From the NCBI GenBank assembly GCA_027493875.1, contig JAOSJX010000004.1, positions 62,001 to 126,000 of the forward strand: a DNA stretch of 64,000 nucleotides, in the 5' to 3' direction. Of the stretch, positions 9,022-17,893 are shown piece by piece. The stretch comes from Deltaproteobacteria bacterium (GTDB lineage Bacteria; Lernaellota; Lernaellaia; JACKCT01). The notes beneath the pieces were generated by a model. It worked only from the letters and a program-made list of their open reading frames with translations, ran no database searches and had not been told where the DNA came from. The position numbers and the translations under genes are program-made. Position 1 is the stretch's first letter; each line of letters begins with the position of its first letter.

Positions 9022-10830
9022 ATGAAGAAACGATGGATTGCCGTGGCGGCCTTGGCCGTGGTGCTGGTTTGGTGCTTCTGGCCCGCGCGCGACCTGACGC
9101 ATCTCAAACCGCTGCCGGATGTGCGCTATCGAATCTCGCTCACGGAGAGCGACCGGTACGCCCTCGCCCAGGCGCTGCGCGGCGCCCTCAAAATCCCGGC
9201 GCCGTCGTCAACTTCCCCATCATCCCGTCCATCCGCAAAACGCAAATCTGGGTCTCGCTCTTTTTGGACGGCCGCGATCCGGTCTTCGTGCGTTCGGAGG
9301 CGGGCACGCTTTCGGAAATTCTGTCCGAAGCCGTGGAGAAGATCCGCGCCGACAAGCGCGTCCAGGAAGAATTCCGTCCGTCGGCCGACGACGTCCGCAT
9401 CAAAGTCGATTTTCTCGGCCGTCGGAAAAACTTCCCCGACGAAATCCATGTCGAAGATTCGCATCGAAACGGGGCTCGACGGCCTCATCCTTCAAAAAGA
9501 AAACGAACTCGTTTACCAGCCGCCTTGGGACATCCTCACCGGCGATTGGGAAGTCCGCGAAGGCCAGGGACGGCGGTTGCGCCGGCTGCGGGAACAACTG
9601 CCGCGCTTGTCCCGCGCCGCCGGCCGCGGCCACAGCGGCTGGAAAAACGCGCATCTTTACGCCTTCCGCACGTACGGGTTCGTGCAACTTCATTCCGGCG
9701 CGCCGACGGTGCCGCTTTTTCGCGGCAGCCCGCGCAAAAAGGGAACACCCACGGCGACGGAAGTCACGGACGCGCTTTCCGAGGCCGCGCGGTGGATCGC
9801 GCGCACGACGTCGGAGAAGGGAAAGTTCACGTACCTCTATTACCCCGTGCGTGACGCGTCCAATTTTCCGCTGCACTACGGCGTGGTCCGTCACGCCGCC
9901 GCGGTGTACGGTCTGTTCGCGGCGAATAAAATTCTGCGCGACGACGACATCGGGCGCGTCGCCGAGCGCTCCCTCGGCTACATGAAGGGAATCTCCCGCG
10001 CGCCGCTTTTTCACGGCGACGCGCTTTCCGTGCGGCAGAACGGATTGTCGTTTCTCGGCGCCACGGCGCTCGGGCTGCTGTCGCTCGACGCGAAGGGCGC
10101 GGAAAATCTCTCGGCCGAGGAACGGGAAACGGCGCGGCGCTATGCCGACTTTCTCCTGCTGATGCAAATGGACGACGGCGCCTACCGTACGTTCTATCTT
10201 CAGAAGCTCGTCGGCTACCGTCCGAGCACGCCGCCGCTTTACTTTCCGGGCGAAAGCCTGCTCGCGCTCGTGCGTTACGCGCGATGGGCGGACGATCCGA
10301 AATATCTCGAAGCGGCGAAGCGCGCCGCCGTCGCGCAAATCGGCGACTTCAACGAATCCGGCAAGCCGGACCACTGGTGCACGCAGGCGCTGTCCGAACT
10401 CGCGCGCGTGGACGGCGATCCGCGCTGGGCAAAAGCGTGTTTCGAGATGGGCGAGTACTATCTTAAAAGCCAGTACGGGACCGGGGCCAAGGCGCGCTTC
10501 CGCGACTACGCCGGCGGCTTCGACAATTCGCAGCCGCCGCGCGCCACGCCGGCCGCCAGCCGCACCGAGGCGCTCGGCGCGGTCTACGACCTCGCCGCGC
10601 ATCTGCGGAACGAAAAACAAGTAAGGCGCTACGGCCGCGCGATCCTCATGGCGAACCGCTTCATCATGAACAACCAATACGGCGACGAGAACAGCTACCA
10701 TCTGCGCAACCGCGCCGTCGCCCGCGGCGGCATCCGCGGCGGCCTCGTCGACAACACCATCCGCGTCGACTACAACCAGCACTCCATGATCGCCATGCTC
10801 GCGGCGCTGCGCGTGCTTGAAGAAAATTAG
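9022..10830 (+). CDS. AMMECR1-like domain fused to an (alpha/alpha) barrel domain, secreted or membrane-anchored
   Basis: About 603 residues. ATG 9022 starts a signal anchor (MKKRWIAVAALAVVLVWCFW). Residues about 40-240 resemble AMMECR1: the stretch TGLDGLILQKENELVYQPPW, then a helical segment and NAHLYAFRTYGF, match the order of motifs in that family. Residues about 250-600 look like an (alpha/alpha)6 barrel of glycosidase or epimerase type, with repeats such as RYADFLLLMQMDDGAYRTFY and LVRYARWADDPKYLEAAKRA. Frame breaks occur at the A-run 9190-9193 (one base short) and near 9450. AMMECR1 domains are normally cytoplasmic and free-standing, so export and this fusion are unusual. The domain assignment is by eye; the enzyme's substrate is unknown. 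Confidence 0.55.
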   Translation: MKKRWIAVAALAVVLVWCFWPARDLTHLKPLPDVRYRISLTESDRYALAQALRGALKIPAPSSTSPSSRPSAKRKSGSRSFWTAAIRSSCVRRRARFRKFCPKPWRRSAPTSASRKNSVRRPTTSASKSIFSAVGKTSPTKSMSKIRIETGLDGLILQKENELVYQPPWDILTGDWEVREGQGRRLRRLREQLPRLSRAAGRGHSGWKNAHLYAFRTYGFVQLHSGAPTVPLFRGSPRKKGTPTATEVTDALSEAARWIARTTSEKGKFTYLYYPVRDASNFPLHYGVVRHAAAVYGLFAANKILRDDDIGRVAERSLGYMKGISRAPLFHGDALSVRQNGLSFLGATALGLLSLDAKGAENLSAEERETARRYADFLLLMQMDDGAYRTFYLQKLVGYRPSTPPLYFPGESLLALVRYARWADDPKYLEAAKRAAVAQIGDFNESGKPDHWCTQALSELARVDGDPRWAKACFEMGEYYLKSQYGTGAKARFRDYAGGFDNSQPPRATPAASRTEALGAVYDLAAHLRNEKQVRRYGRAILMANRFIMNNQYGDENSYHLRNRAVARGGIRGGLVDNTIRVDYNQHSMIAMLAALRVLEEN

Positions 10831-12102
10831 GTGAGCGGCGCGCGCGTAATAACCGGCGCGCCCGTTGCGGACAACGTCGCTTCCCCGGTTTCGTAAGGCG
10901 AGAGAAGCGGAATCCTTTCTTTGCTCCCGCCGGCCAGAAGATCGTTGGTATCCATGTGATCCAGCGGCAGGATGCCCGCGATGCGGAGGATGGTCGGCGC
11001 GAGGCTCACGGCGTCGCGCAGCCCGGACACCACCGCCGGTTTGACGCCGCCGCCGACCACGACGAGCGGTACGTGCACCGTCTCGGGGGCACGTAGCCGG
11101 TGTGGCCGACGTTCCAAACCTCCCCCGTTTCGTTGAACATCTCGCCGTGGTCCGCGGTGATGAGAATGACCGTGTCGCGCCGCCCTTTGTCGTAGGCCGA
11201 CAATTCTTCGACGAGATCCGCGATCACCGAATCCAGAAAACGCACGCCGCCGAGGTACTTCCTTTTCATCTCCGGCAACAACCGCTCGCGCTTTTTGAGA
11301 TCGCCGTTCTCGCGCGTTTTGAAATAGTCGTCCTGCCGCGCGATTTCCGCCGCCGAAAGGCTCGTCCGGTGATACGGCTGATGCGCGTCCACGAAGCTGC
11401 GCGTATAAAAATGCGGCTCGTTTTTCTTCGCGTCGCGCAGCGCCCGCACCAATCCGAGCGCCATCTTCGCCAGCGCGTCTCCGCCGCGGGAATATCCGAG
11501 CAAATCCATCTGCTGGATGTGGTTCCACTGTTTTTTTCCATAACCGCCCCAGACCGTGGCCATCTGGTTCTGCGTCGCGCAGATCGTGCGGTAACCGCCC
11601 GTGACGCGCAGCACCTCGGGAAACGTTTGAAAATCCTCGGGGATCAGTTCGCCGAGCCGTCCGATACGCAGCTCGCCGGTCGGCGACAGATGACGAAAGC
11701 CGATCGCGTTGTGCGCGGTGTCGCCGGGATTGAACACCGGCAGCCGCCCCGACAAATACGACGCCACCGACGCGCGCGTGAAACCCGCGTTCGTGAAAAA
11801 CGCTCGTAACGCCGCCCGCGCTCCGCCAGCCGCCAGAGTTTCGGCGTGATCGCGGGCGTGAAGTGATCCGCGCGCCAGCAGTCGGACACGATGAGCACGA
11901 TGTTCGGCCGCCGGTCCGGGCCCTGCTTGTTCCCGTCGAAAACGGGGAACCGTTCGTCCGGCGACATGTCCCACGGGCGGGAGTCGTCGATCAGCGCGCG
12001 CTTCTCGCGTCGCGCGTACATGGCGTAACCGAAGCCCAGCGCGCCGAGGGCGGCGGCGCCTTGCGCGGTGAGGGACAGGAATTTTCGACGGCCGAGAACC
12101 AA
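10827..12102 (-). CDS. Sulfatase/alkaline-phosphatase-superfamily protein with Tat signal
   Basis: About 425 residues. The N-terminus GRRKFLSLTAQGAAALGALG is a twin-arginine export signal. The alkaline-phosphatase-superfamily core is visible: metal-binding aspartate in NIVLIVSDCWRADHF, nucleophile region FTRASVASYLSGRLP, and metal ligands in ILITADHGEMFNETG. The nucleophile position that is Cys or Ser in true sulfatases is Thr here, as in phosphotransferases, so sulfate-ester cleavage is doubtful. One-base deletions sit in the A-run near 11796-11800 and the G-run 11085-11089 (plus letters). It begins two bases after the MBOAT gene and is surely co-transcribed, suggesting modification of a surface polymer. 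Confidence 0.75.
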
Positions 12103-12104
12103 CG

Positions 12105-13526
12105 TTAAAACTTCTCGTACACAAACGGCGCCAACGCGCTTGATGAAAACCGGTAGAGCCCGTAGCCGACGGCGAGGCCGATGCCGATCTGCACCGGGAC
12201 CGGCGCGCGGACAAAGAGGCCGCGGAGCTTTTCATAAAGGCGCGGCGGACACCACATGCCCGCGGCCGCCAAACCCATCACGATCCACACCCGGGCCGAA
12301 ACGTTCGTCGTCCGCCACGTCATCGTACCAAGTTGCCCGGCCATGTCGCTGATCGTTCGCATATCGTCGGCGCGAAAAAACACCCAAGCGATCGTCACGA
12401 AGATAAACGTGCAGACGACGAGAAACGCGTGCATGACGGGACCGTGTTCCTTGACGACGCCGCGCCGTTCCGTCCGGCGCTGCCAATAACGCGTGACGGC
12501 GAGCGCGCCGCCGTGGAGCGCGCCCCAGATGACGAAGCTCCACGCCGCGCCGTGCCACAGCCCGCCGAGGACCATCGTGATCATGAGATTGCGGTAGACC
12601 TTGAGCGACGACGCGCGGTTGCCGCCGAGCGAGATGTAGAGATAATCGCGCAGCCAGGCCGACAGGCTGATGTGCCAGCGGTGCCAGAATTCCCGCAGGC
12701 TGGTGGCGAGATACGGAAAGTTGAAATTTTCCGGCAGGCGAAGCCCGAACAGCAAAGCGAGCCCGAGGGCGATATCGGTGTAGCCCGCGAAGTCGCCGTA
12801 GATCTGAATCGAGTAGGCGAACGACGCGACGAGCACCTCGGCGGTCTGGTACATCGCCGGAAAATCGAACACGCGGTCCACGATGTTCTCGCGCAGGAAA
12901 TCGGCGATCGCCATCTTCTTTACGAATCCGGTGATGAGCAGAAAGACGGCCAGCCCGAAATCCTCGCGCGACAGGCGCGGCCGAGGCGCAAGCTGCGGCA
13001 CGAATTCTCCGGCGCGGACGATCGGCCCGGCGACGAGGCGAGGGAAAAACGCCATGTACGCCAAGTGGGCGAACGCCGACTCGGTCGGCGGAAGGCGTTT
13101 GCGGTAAACGTCCACGGCGTAGGAAATCGACTGGAAGACGTAGAAGGACAAACCGACGGGCAGCGGAATCGGCAGCGGCTCGAAGTCCCAATCCATCCCG
13201 GCGAGCGAGAGAAGATCGGCCGCGCCGCGGCCGAAAAAGTTGAGGTACTTGAAGCTGCCGAGCAGCGCGAGATTGACGGCGACGGATAGCGTCACGAGCG
13301 CGCGGCGGCGCCCTCCCTCCGACGACGCGATGGCCCGCGCCGTGCGGAAATCCGCCATCGAGACGGCGAACAACAGCGCGATGAACGCCGGATGAAAATT
13401 TCCGTAAAAGAAATAGCTCGCGGCGATGAGGACGGAGTGACGCAAACGCGGCCGGCGCGCCGCCGCCCAGTAGGCCGCCAGCGTGACGAGGAGGAAGACG
13501 AGAAAGGGAAGACTCGCAAAGGCCAT
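12105..13526 (-). CDS. MBOAT-family membrane-bound O-acyltransferase (AlgI-like)
   Basis: Intact 473-residue polytopic membrane protein. Family motifs are FFPRLVAGPIVRAGEFVPQL, SIQIYGDFAGYTDIALGLAL, FWHRWHISLSAWLRDYLYIS and GGLWHGAAWSFVIWG, the last holding the catalytic histidine. AlgI-type MBOATs move an acyl (often acetyl) group across the membrane for O-acetylation of exopolysaccharide or cell-wall polymers, usually with a periplasmic SGNH or related partner. Here the gene directly downstream encodes a Tat-exported sulfatase-like protein, which may act on the same polymer. The start is the ATG at 13526. Confidence 0.92.
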   Translation of the reverse strand: MAFASLPFLVFLLVTLAAYWAAARRPRLRHSVLIAASYFFYGNFHPAFIALLFAVSMADFRTARAIASSEGGRRRALVTLSVAVNLALLGSFKYLNFFGRGAADLLSLAGMDWDFEPLPIPLPVGLSFYVFQSISYAVDVYRKRLPPTESAFAHLAYMAFFPRLVAGPIVRAGEFVPQLAPRPRLSREDFGLAVFLLITGFVKKMAIADFLRENIVDRVFDFPAMYQTAEVLVASFAYSIQIYGDFAGYTDIALGLALLFGLRLPENFNFPYLATSLREFWHRWHISLSAWLRDYLYISLGGNRASSLKVYRNLMITMVLGGLWHGAAWSFVIWGALHGGALAVTRYWQRRTERRGVVKEHGPVMHAFLVVCTFIFVTIAWVFFRADDMRTISDMAGQLGTMTWRTTNVSARVWIVMGLAAAGMWCPPRLYEKLRGLFVRAPVPVQIGIGLAVGYGLYRFSSSALAPFVYEKF

Positions 13527-13541
13527 GACCGCCCCGCCGGA

Positions 13542-13579
13542 AAAACAACGAAGGCCCGGACGGGATGTCCGAGCCTTCG
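13542..13579 (-). terminator. Rho-independent terminator downstream of the HU gene
   Basis: A stem of CGAAGGC and CCGGAC type (13549-13562 pairing with 13567-13579, one bulge) is followed on the minus strand by TTGTTTTT. It lies about 30 bases after the HU stop and separates HU from the MBOAT gene. Confidence 0.75.
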
Positions 13580-13608
13580 CGAATGGTTACGTGACCGGAG
13601 CCGCCGTC

Positions 13609-13911
13609 CTACTTCTTCGGGACGATCGTCTCCGAGAACGACTTCGCGAGACGCGCCTTCACGACGGTCTTCGCGGGAATCTTGATCGCTTCGCCGGTGG
13701 CGGGATTGCGGCCCATGCGCGCCTTGCGCTTCTGGAGCACGATCTTGCCGATGCCCGGCAGCGTGAACGAACCGTTCTTCTTCACCTGGTTGGACGCGAG
13801 CGACGCGAACTCTTCCACGACGTCGCCGGCCTGCTTCCGCGTCAGCTCGAACTTTTCAGCGAAGTACGACACGATCTGCGACTTCGTCATGGCTTTCTTG
13901 GCATTGGCCAT
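13609..13911 (-). CDS. hup: HU-family histone-like DNA-binding protein
   Basis: Intact 100-residue protein of the HU/IHF family, which binds and bends DNA in the nucleoid. It starts MANAKKAMTKSQIVSYFAEK and contains the flexible-arm signature, with GRNPATGEAIKIPAKTV in the arm that inserts into the minor groove. TGAGGAGG lies eight bases upstream of the ATG. A bare lysine pair ends the protein. It is monocistronic with a good terminator. A well-formed promoter lies 275 bases upstream, implying either a long leader or an independent transcript in between. Confidence 0.93.
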   Translation of the reverse strand: MANAKKAMTKSQIVSYFAEKFELTRKQAGDVVEEFASLASNQVKKNGSFTLPGIGKIVLQKRKARMGRNPATGEAIKIPAKTVVKARLAKSFSETIVPKK

Positions 13912-14192
13912 CCTCTACCTCCTCACGAATATTGCGTTGTGGGTGATCGAGCGTTGAAACGCTAGCAGAACCCGCAATCCCCGGTCAAGCGATTTTGCCC
14001 GTCTGGACGGCACGAAACGCGTTTTTTTAATTCGCACGAGAACCGCCGCGCGACCCATGACCGCGCGACAAGAGAGGATCACGATCGTCACCCTGTTGCC
14101 CCGGTGAACGCATCGAAGGTAGAAGAACGCGCGCTCGTGTCCGACGAAACCGACCGCTTTTCCAAAGAACGAATTCTGCGTGAACCGGCTCT
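13912..14192 (-). other. Long leader or possible small RNA region upstream of hup
   Basis: No convincing protein is encoded here. It lies downstream of a strong minus-strand promoter (14193-14221) and ends at the hup ribosome-binding site. The short open frame at 14027-14221 has no ribosome-binding site and an arginine-rich shadow composition. A second, weaker promoter-like pair (TTGACC near 13986, TAGCGT near 13962) could serve hup directly. I see no match to 6S, SRP or tmRNA. Confidence 0.35.
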
Positions 14193-14221
14193 CTATTAGT
14201 CCCGCCGGCCGATTGTGTCAA
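14193..14221 (-). promoter_or_regulatory. Strong sigma70-type promoter, minus strand
   Basis: TTGACA (14221-14216) and TAATAG (14198-14193) are separated by exactly 17 bases on the minus strand. The next coding gene downstream is hup, 275 bases beyond the predicted start site. Confidence 0.6.
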
Positions 14222-14248
14222 GCAAAAAATGCGCGGGAAAGCCCGTTT

Positions 14249-14945
14249 TCAGGGCATTTGCGCGTCATCGGACGATGCGTCGGCCCCGCCGGAAGCGTCA
14301 TCGCCGTCCGCCGTGTCGTCGTCCGCCGTCTTTTTCCTCGCTTGAAGTTTGGGGAGAAACGGAACGCCTTTCGCGGTGAACCGGTAGGTCGCCGGGCTGC
14401 CCGGCGCGTGCGTCGAGAAGCGGTATCCCGATTCGCTGACGTGGTCGAACGAGAACGTCACGCCGTCGACGTCCGCGATGCTCCCGTCGATTTCCAGCAA
14501 ATCCGCGAGACGTTCGGTGTAGGTTCCGTTCTTCTCCTTGTACGCTTCCATCGCGGCCTTCGCGCGCTCGCCGGCGATTTTCGCGCCGCGGTCCGCCTCG
14601 GAAAAAATCCTCCGCGCCGCGCATCAGTTGCGGCGCGCGCCACACGAGCGCCGCGCCGACGAGCACCGCGACGGTGCCCGGCAGCGCGGACCACATCCCG
14701 AAGGAACGCCAGCGCCGCGTGCGGTACAGATCGTAAGCGGAGAGCAGCGCGAAGGCCGCCGCCACCGCGGGAAATCCGAAGCGGTAGACGAACGATGCGA
14801 TCGTGCGCGCGATATTCGCGTCGCTTTTGTCGGGCCAGACGAACAGCGCCGCGAGCGCGGCGACGGAAGCCAGGGAGAGGAGCGTCAGAGCCTTCCACGC
14901 CGCGGGGGTTTGCGAATCGTCCGCGCCGCCGAAGAACTTCGTCAT
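14249..14945 (-). CDS. Membrane protein with a pilin-like C-terminal segment, unknown function
   Basis: About 231 residues. It starts MTKFFGGADDSQTPAAWKA and has three predicted membrane helices: LTLLSLASVAALAALFVW, a FPAVAAAFALLSAYDLYR segment, and PGTVAVLVGAALVWRAP. After the last helix comes an extracytoplasmic part, EAYKEKNGTYTERLADLLEI, that resembles the region after the first helix in pilin-like proteins. An acidic tail (ADDDTADGDDASG) ends it. ATG 14945 overlaps the stop of the haem lipoprotein gene as ATGA, so the two are coupled. The A-run at 14602-14607 (plus letters) is one base too long and breaks the frame. I do not recognise a family. Confidence 0.6.
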
Positions 14946-15376
14946 GGTTCCGCGGTCTCGTCCATCGCGCAGTCGATCCAGGACAGCACGACGTCGCGCT
15001 CCATGTGCGTCGGGTACGGCGGCGACGGCGGCTGGCCGCTGTTGTCCAGCAACGACGCGCGCACGGCCTCGCCGTTCGCGAGCACCATCTCCATCGTGTC
15101 GAAGTTCAGCGCGTCGGGCGCGCCGTGACGCTGCGACGCCGGAACGGCCTCGCCGTGACAACGCAGGCAGTAGGCGTCGAAGAAGGGCTGAATCTTTTCG
15201 TCGTAATCCACGCCGCACACGAGAGCGGACGGCTCCGCCTCTTCCGACCTGTCCACGTCCTCCACGTCGGCTTCCGTATCGCAAGCGGAAACGAACGCGC
15301 CGGTGGCGAGCGCCGCCAAGGCGGCGAGCAGCCACCAGAACGAGGCACGGTGCGTGATGCGAATGATGCCGGCCAT
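14942..15376 (-). CDS. Lipoprotein with a single c-type haem motif
   Basis: Intact 144-residue protein. The signal peptide ends in VSAC, a lipobox, and an acidic linker (DTEADVEDVDRSEEAE) follows. The C-terminal domain contains YCLRCHG, a CxxCH haem-attachment motif, within a pattern (IQPFFDAYCLRCHG ... LNFDTMEMVLANGE) that is common in small planctomycete-type cytochrome c domains. It is likely an electron carrier or redox sensor on the periplasmic side. GGAGG precedes the ATG and a promoter is seen upstream. The downstream membrane protein overlaps it by four bases. Confidence 0.8.
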   Translation of the reverse strand: MAGIIRITHRASFWWLLAALAALATGAFVSACDTEADVEDVDRSEEAEPSALVCGVDYDEKIQPFFDAYCLRCHGEAVPASQRHGAPDALNFDTMEMVLANGEAVRASLLDNSGQPPSPPYPTHMERDVVLSWIDCAMDETAEP

Positions 15377-15403
15377 GTCACCCTCCCGCGGAACCGAGCG
15401 CGG

Positions 15404-15432
15404 AGTATAGGACGATCGCTCCGTCAGGCCAA
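15404..15432 (-). promoter_or_regulatory. Candidate promoter of the haem-lipoprotein operon
   Basis: TTGGCC (15432-15427) and TATACT (15409-15404) are 17 bases apart on the minus strand. The -10 box is strong and the -35 box moderate. The predicted start lies about 20 bases before the gene at 15376. Confidence 0.45.
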
Positions 15433-16548
15433 GAAGGAGCGGACGATTTGCGCCAGCGACGCCAGCGCCAGCACCGCGGCCCCGAAACGCACCACACGGC
15501 GCTCATACCACGGCATCGCGCGCAGCGGCCCGGCGATCAGAAAAACAAGCGCGGCGATCACCGCCGCGGCCGCGGCCGCGCCGAGATTGAACACGACGGC
15601 CGCGAAAACGCGGTGCGTGTCGGGCAGCGACGATCCGGCGGCGCCTTGCGCGAGAGCGAATCCTTGGAACGCGCCGAAAAGCGCCGCCGCCGGCGCCCGA
15701 TAGGAAGACACGGTCACGCCTCGCCAGGTTCCGGCCGCGCACGCCAAAAGGGTCAACCCGGCGAGCGGGCCGGCGATCATGGCGTGCAGCGTCACGGGCC
15801 CATGCGCGGTCCATTGAACGGCGACGGAGAGCCCGACCGCAAAAAGGGCGATCTCCCGCGCGAGCGCGCCGAACCGCGCGGCACTCAGCGCGAACGCGGC
15901 GGCGACCAACACCACCGTCCACTGCTCGACGATCGCCGCCAAAAAGCCGCGGCCCGCGAATTTCCACGGCGCCGTTCCGGGCGCGAGGCCCGTATCCATC
16001 TTGATTTCGTAGACTTCGCTTTCCATGCCGGGATACACCGACCGCGTCATCGCGGCGTCCCGGCCCGCCTCGCGGAACGTGTGGTTCACGGTGCCGAAAA
16101 TTTCCGAGGCGAGAATCGACATCTTCCGCGCGCCGCGCGGTACCCGGCCCGTCAGGCGCATCGTCTCCTCGGGAAGCGACACCTGGCTCCACCAGCCGAC
16201 GTCGTCCTTGGTCATGTGAACAACGTCAACGGTTGCTTCGACCGGCCTGCCGTCGAACTTCACGACGACAAGCTCGGGAAAGACGGTGAGCACGTGCTCG
16301 CGGCGGGCTTTACGGTCTTCCTCCGGCATCGCGTCGATGATGCGGTCGAGCTCCTCGTCGGTCATGTCCGTTTGCAGCATGCCGACCATGAGCGCCTTGA
16401 TGTCCACGATGATGTCGACGCGGAACGAGCCGTTCTCGTCCAGATAGTTCCACATTTCGGTGACGGAATAAAAATGCGCCGACGCCGGCGCGGCGAGCAT
16501 CATCGCCGCCGCGAATAAAAGGACCGTCAAAGCAAAACGCGCGCGCAT
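15424..16548 (-). CDS. Membrane protein with large periplasmic N-terminal domain, HupE/UreJ-like
   Basis: About 374 residues from ATG 16548 (16560 is also possible). A signal peptide ends at PASAHF. A periplasmic domain of about 220 residues follows, and then six or seven membrane helices with GAFQGFALAQGAAG and a final RRVVRFGAAVLALASLAQIV helix. The order of a secreted domain followed by a C-terminal helical block resembles HupE/UreJ-type proteins, some of which bind or transport metals. The match is loose. Reading further upstream would only translate a heptamer repeat array, so the longer start is rejected. The gene is intact. Confidence 0.55.
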   Translation of the reverse strand: MRARFALTVLLFAAAMMLAAPASAHFYSVTEMWNYLDENGSFRVDIIVDIKALMVGMLQTDMTDEELDRIIDAMPEEDRKARREHVLTVFPELVVVKFDGRPVEATVDVVHMTKDDVGWWSQVSLPEETMRLTGRVPRGARKMSILASEIFGTVNHTFREAGRDAAMTRSVYPGMESEVYEIKMDTGLAPGTAPWKFAGRGFLAAIVEQWTVVLVAAAFALSAARFGALAREIALFAVGLSVAVQWTAHGPVTLHAMIAGPLAGLTLLACAAGTWRGVTVSSYRAPAAALFGAFQGFALAQGAAGSSLPDTHRVFAAVVFNLGAAAAAAVIAALVFLIAGPLRAMPWYERRVVRFGAAVLALASLAQIVRSFLA

Positions 16549-16602
16549 AAGGCCGGTCATCAAATACCCCGCGCGTCGTGAGGTCAAGCGGAGAAAAAGA
16601 GC

Positions 16603-16637
16603 GAGGTACGAGGTGAGAGGTACGAGGTACGAGGTAC
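16603..16637. repeat. Heptamer tandem repeat (GAGGTAC), five copies
   Basis: Five head-to-tail copies of GAGGTAC, the second changed to GAGGTGA. The array lies in the 314-base region between the HupE-like gene and the divergently transcribed amidase gene. The rest of that region shows no gene. Confidence 0.85.
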
Positions 16638-16805
16638 GAAAAAAAGAGAACGCGCGAGGGCCACGCGTTCCAGCGTAAGAATATTGCACAATGAAGATTC
16701 ACGCGAAGAACGCGGAGGAGCGGAGAAGGATCGAACGGACATTTCTAAAAAACGGTAAAAACACCGAAGTCCTGTCGCGTTGCCATTACGCGTCTTTTAC
16801 TTTTC

Positions 16806-16833
16806 GTCCCTTGTCCCTCGTCCCTTGTCCCTG
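16806..16833. repeat. Heptamer tandem repeat (GTCCCTT), four copies
   Basis: Four copies of a GTCCCT+N heptamer in a row (last base T, C, T, G). This is the second, unrelated heptamer array in the same intergenic region, about 40-70 bases upstream of the amidase gene. Confidence 0.8.
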
Positions 16834-16874
16834 ATCCGTCTTCCCTGTTTCGGCTTGACCCTCTCTTCCCGCGG

Positions 16875-17795
16875 ATGATACGTTTTTCGCTCCTTCAAGA
16901 ACGGTTCGCGGCAAATTCAATCGATGGAAAAATCTTGGTCTCGCCGGGAGCGCCGCGTTTCGCGGCCGTCGCCGGAATGCTCGCCGCCGCCGGGGCCGTC
17001 ATCGCGCTCGCCGTCCTGGCCGCGGTCGCGTACGGACCCGTCGCATGTACGCCGATGCCGGAGCGCGCGGCTTATCCCGAAGACTTCGGCGTCCGCCGCC
17101 TCGTCATCGACGCCGGCCATGGCGGGGAGAACGAGGGAACCAAAACCGCGTGGTGGGAATTCGAGAAAAACCGCAATCTTCGTCTCGCCAAAGCGTTGGC
17201 GAATTTCCTCCGCGAGAGCGGCCATTGGGATGTGAAACTCACGCGCGAACGAGACGTCGATCTGCCCAACTCGGAGCGTCCGGAAATCGCCAACGCGTAT
17301 GAGGCGGACGTTTATCTCAGTCTGCACGGCAACGGCCACCTGAGACCGCGCCGCGGTTTCGGGATCATCTGGTATTCGGCGCAGGAGATTCCCGAGAGCC
17401 GCGAGTTGGCCGTGACGATCGCGCGCCGTCTGGAAGCGGCGGGATTCCCGCCCGACCGGACGATGGGTCCCGTGTTCAAGGAGCGCGACGACCCGGAACG
17501 CACGCCGGACTATCAACTGACGGAGCCCGATCTTCCGGTCTACGTGCGGCAGAAAAGCGACCACAAAATGATCTACCCCGCGCGCATGCCGGCCGTTCTC
17601 ATCGAGACGCACTACCTCACCGATCTGGTCGAAGCGGTGCGCTTTACGTCGGAGGCGGCCAGGCGGCGCCTGTTCACGGCGTTGGAAGCCGGGCTGGTCG
17701 ATTTTTTAGGCGCCCACCCTGACCGGCGGTATCCTTGGGCCGCTCCGTTAAAAAAAGACGAAATAAGCCAAAACGTCCAAAAAATTACTGAATAA
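16875..17795 (+). CDS. N-acetylmuramoyl-L-alanine amidase (Amidase_3)
   Basis: Zinc amidase that cleaves the amide bond between MurNAc and the stem peptide of peptidoglycan. Zinc ligands are visible in VIDAGHGGENEG, in the Glu of WWEFEKNRNL and in YLSLHGNGH, and the catalytic glutamate is in AVLIETHYLTD. An N-terminal hydrophobic segment (GMLAAAGAVIALAVLAAVAY) exports or anchors the protein. A promoter-like pair (TTGACC at 16855, TACGTT at 16879) would place transcription after the first ATG, so TTG 16935 or ATG 16977 may be the real start. The hydrophobic segment is kept in every case. The gene is intact. Confidence 0.88.
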   Translation: MIRFSLLQERFAANSIDGKILVSPGAPRFAAVAGMLAAAGAVIALAVLAAVAYGPVACTPMPERAAYPEDFGVRRLVIDAGHGGENEGTKTAWWEFEKNRNLRLAKALANFLRESGHWDVKLTRERDVDLPNSERPEIANAYEADVYLSLHGNGHLRPRRGFGIIWYSAQEIPESRELAVTIARRLEAAGFPPDRTMGPVFKERDDPERTPDYQLTEPDLPVYVRQKSDHKMIYPARMPAVLIETHYLTDLVEAVRFTSEAARRRLFTALEAGLVDFLGAHPDRRYPWAAPLKKDEISQNVQKITE

Positions 17796-17893
17796 ACCGT
17801 GGAAAAAGCTTGCTTAGAGAGCGCGTTTCGGGATATTCTAAAACTTCGCGATTCCGTAAAAGCATCCATTTGTTCCGAGGAGGACCGGCCCCC

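Noticed and set aside
14027..14221. 64-residue open frame upstream of hup
   Set aside because: No ribosome-binding site, Arg-rich, and it begins within a well-formed promoter.
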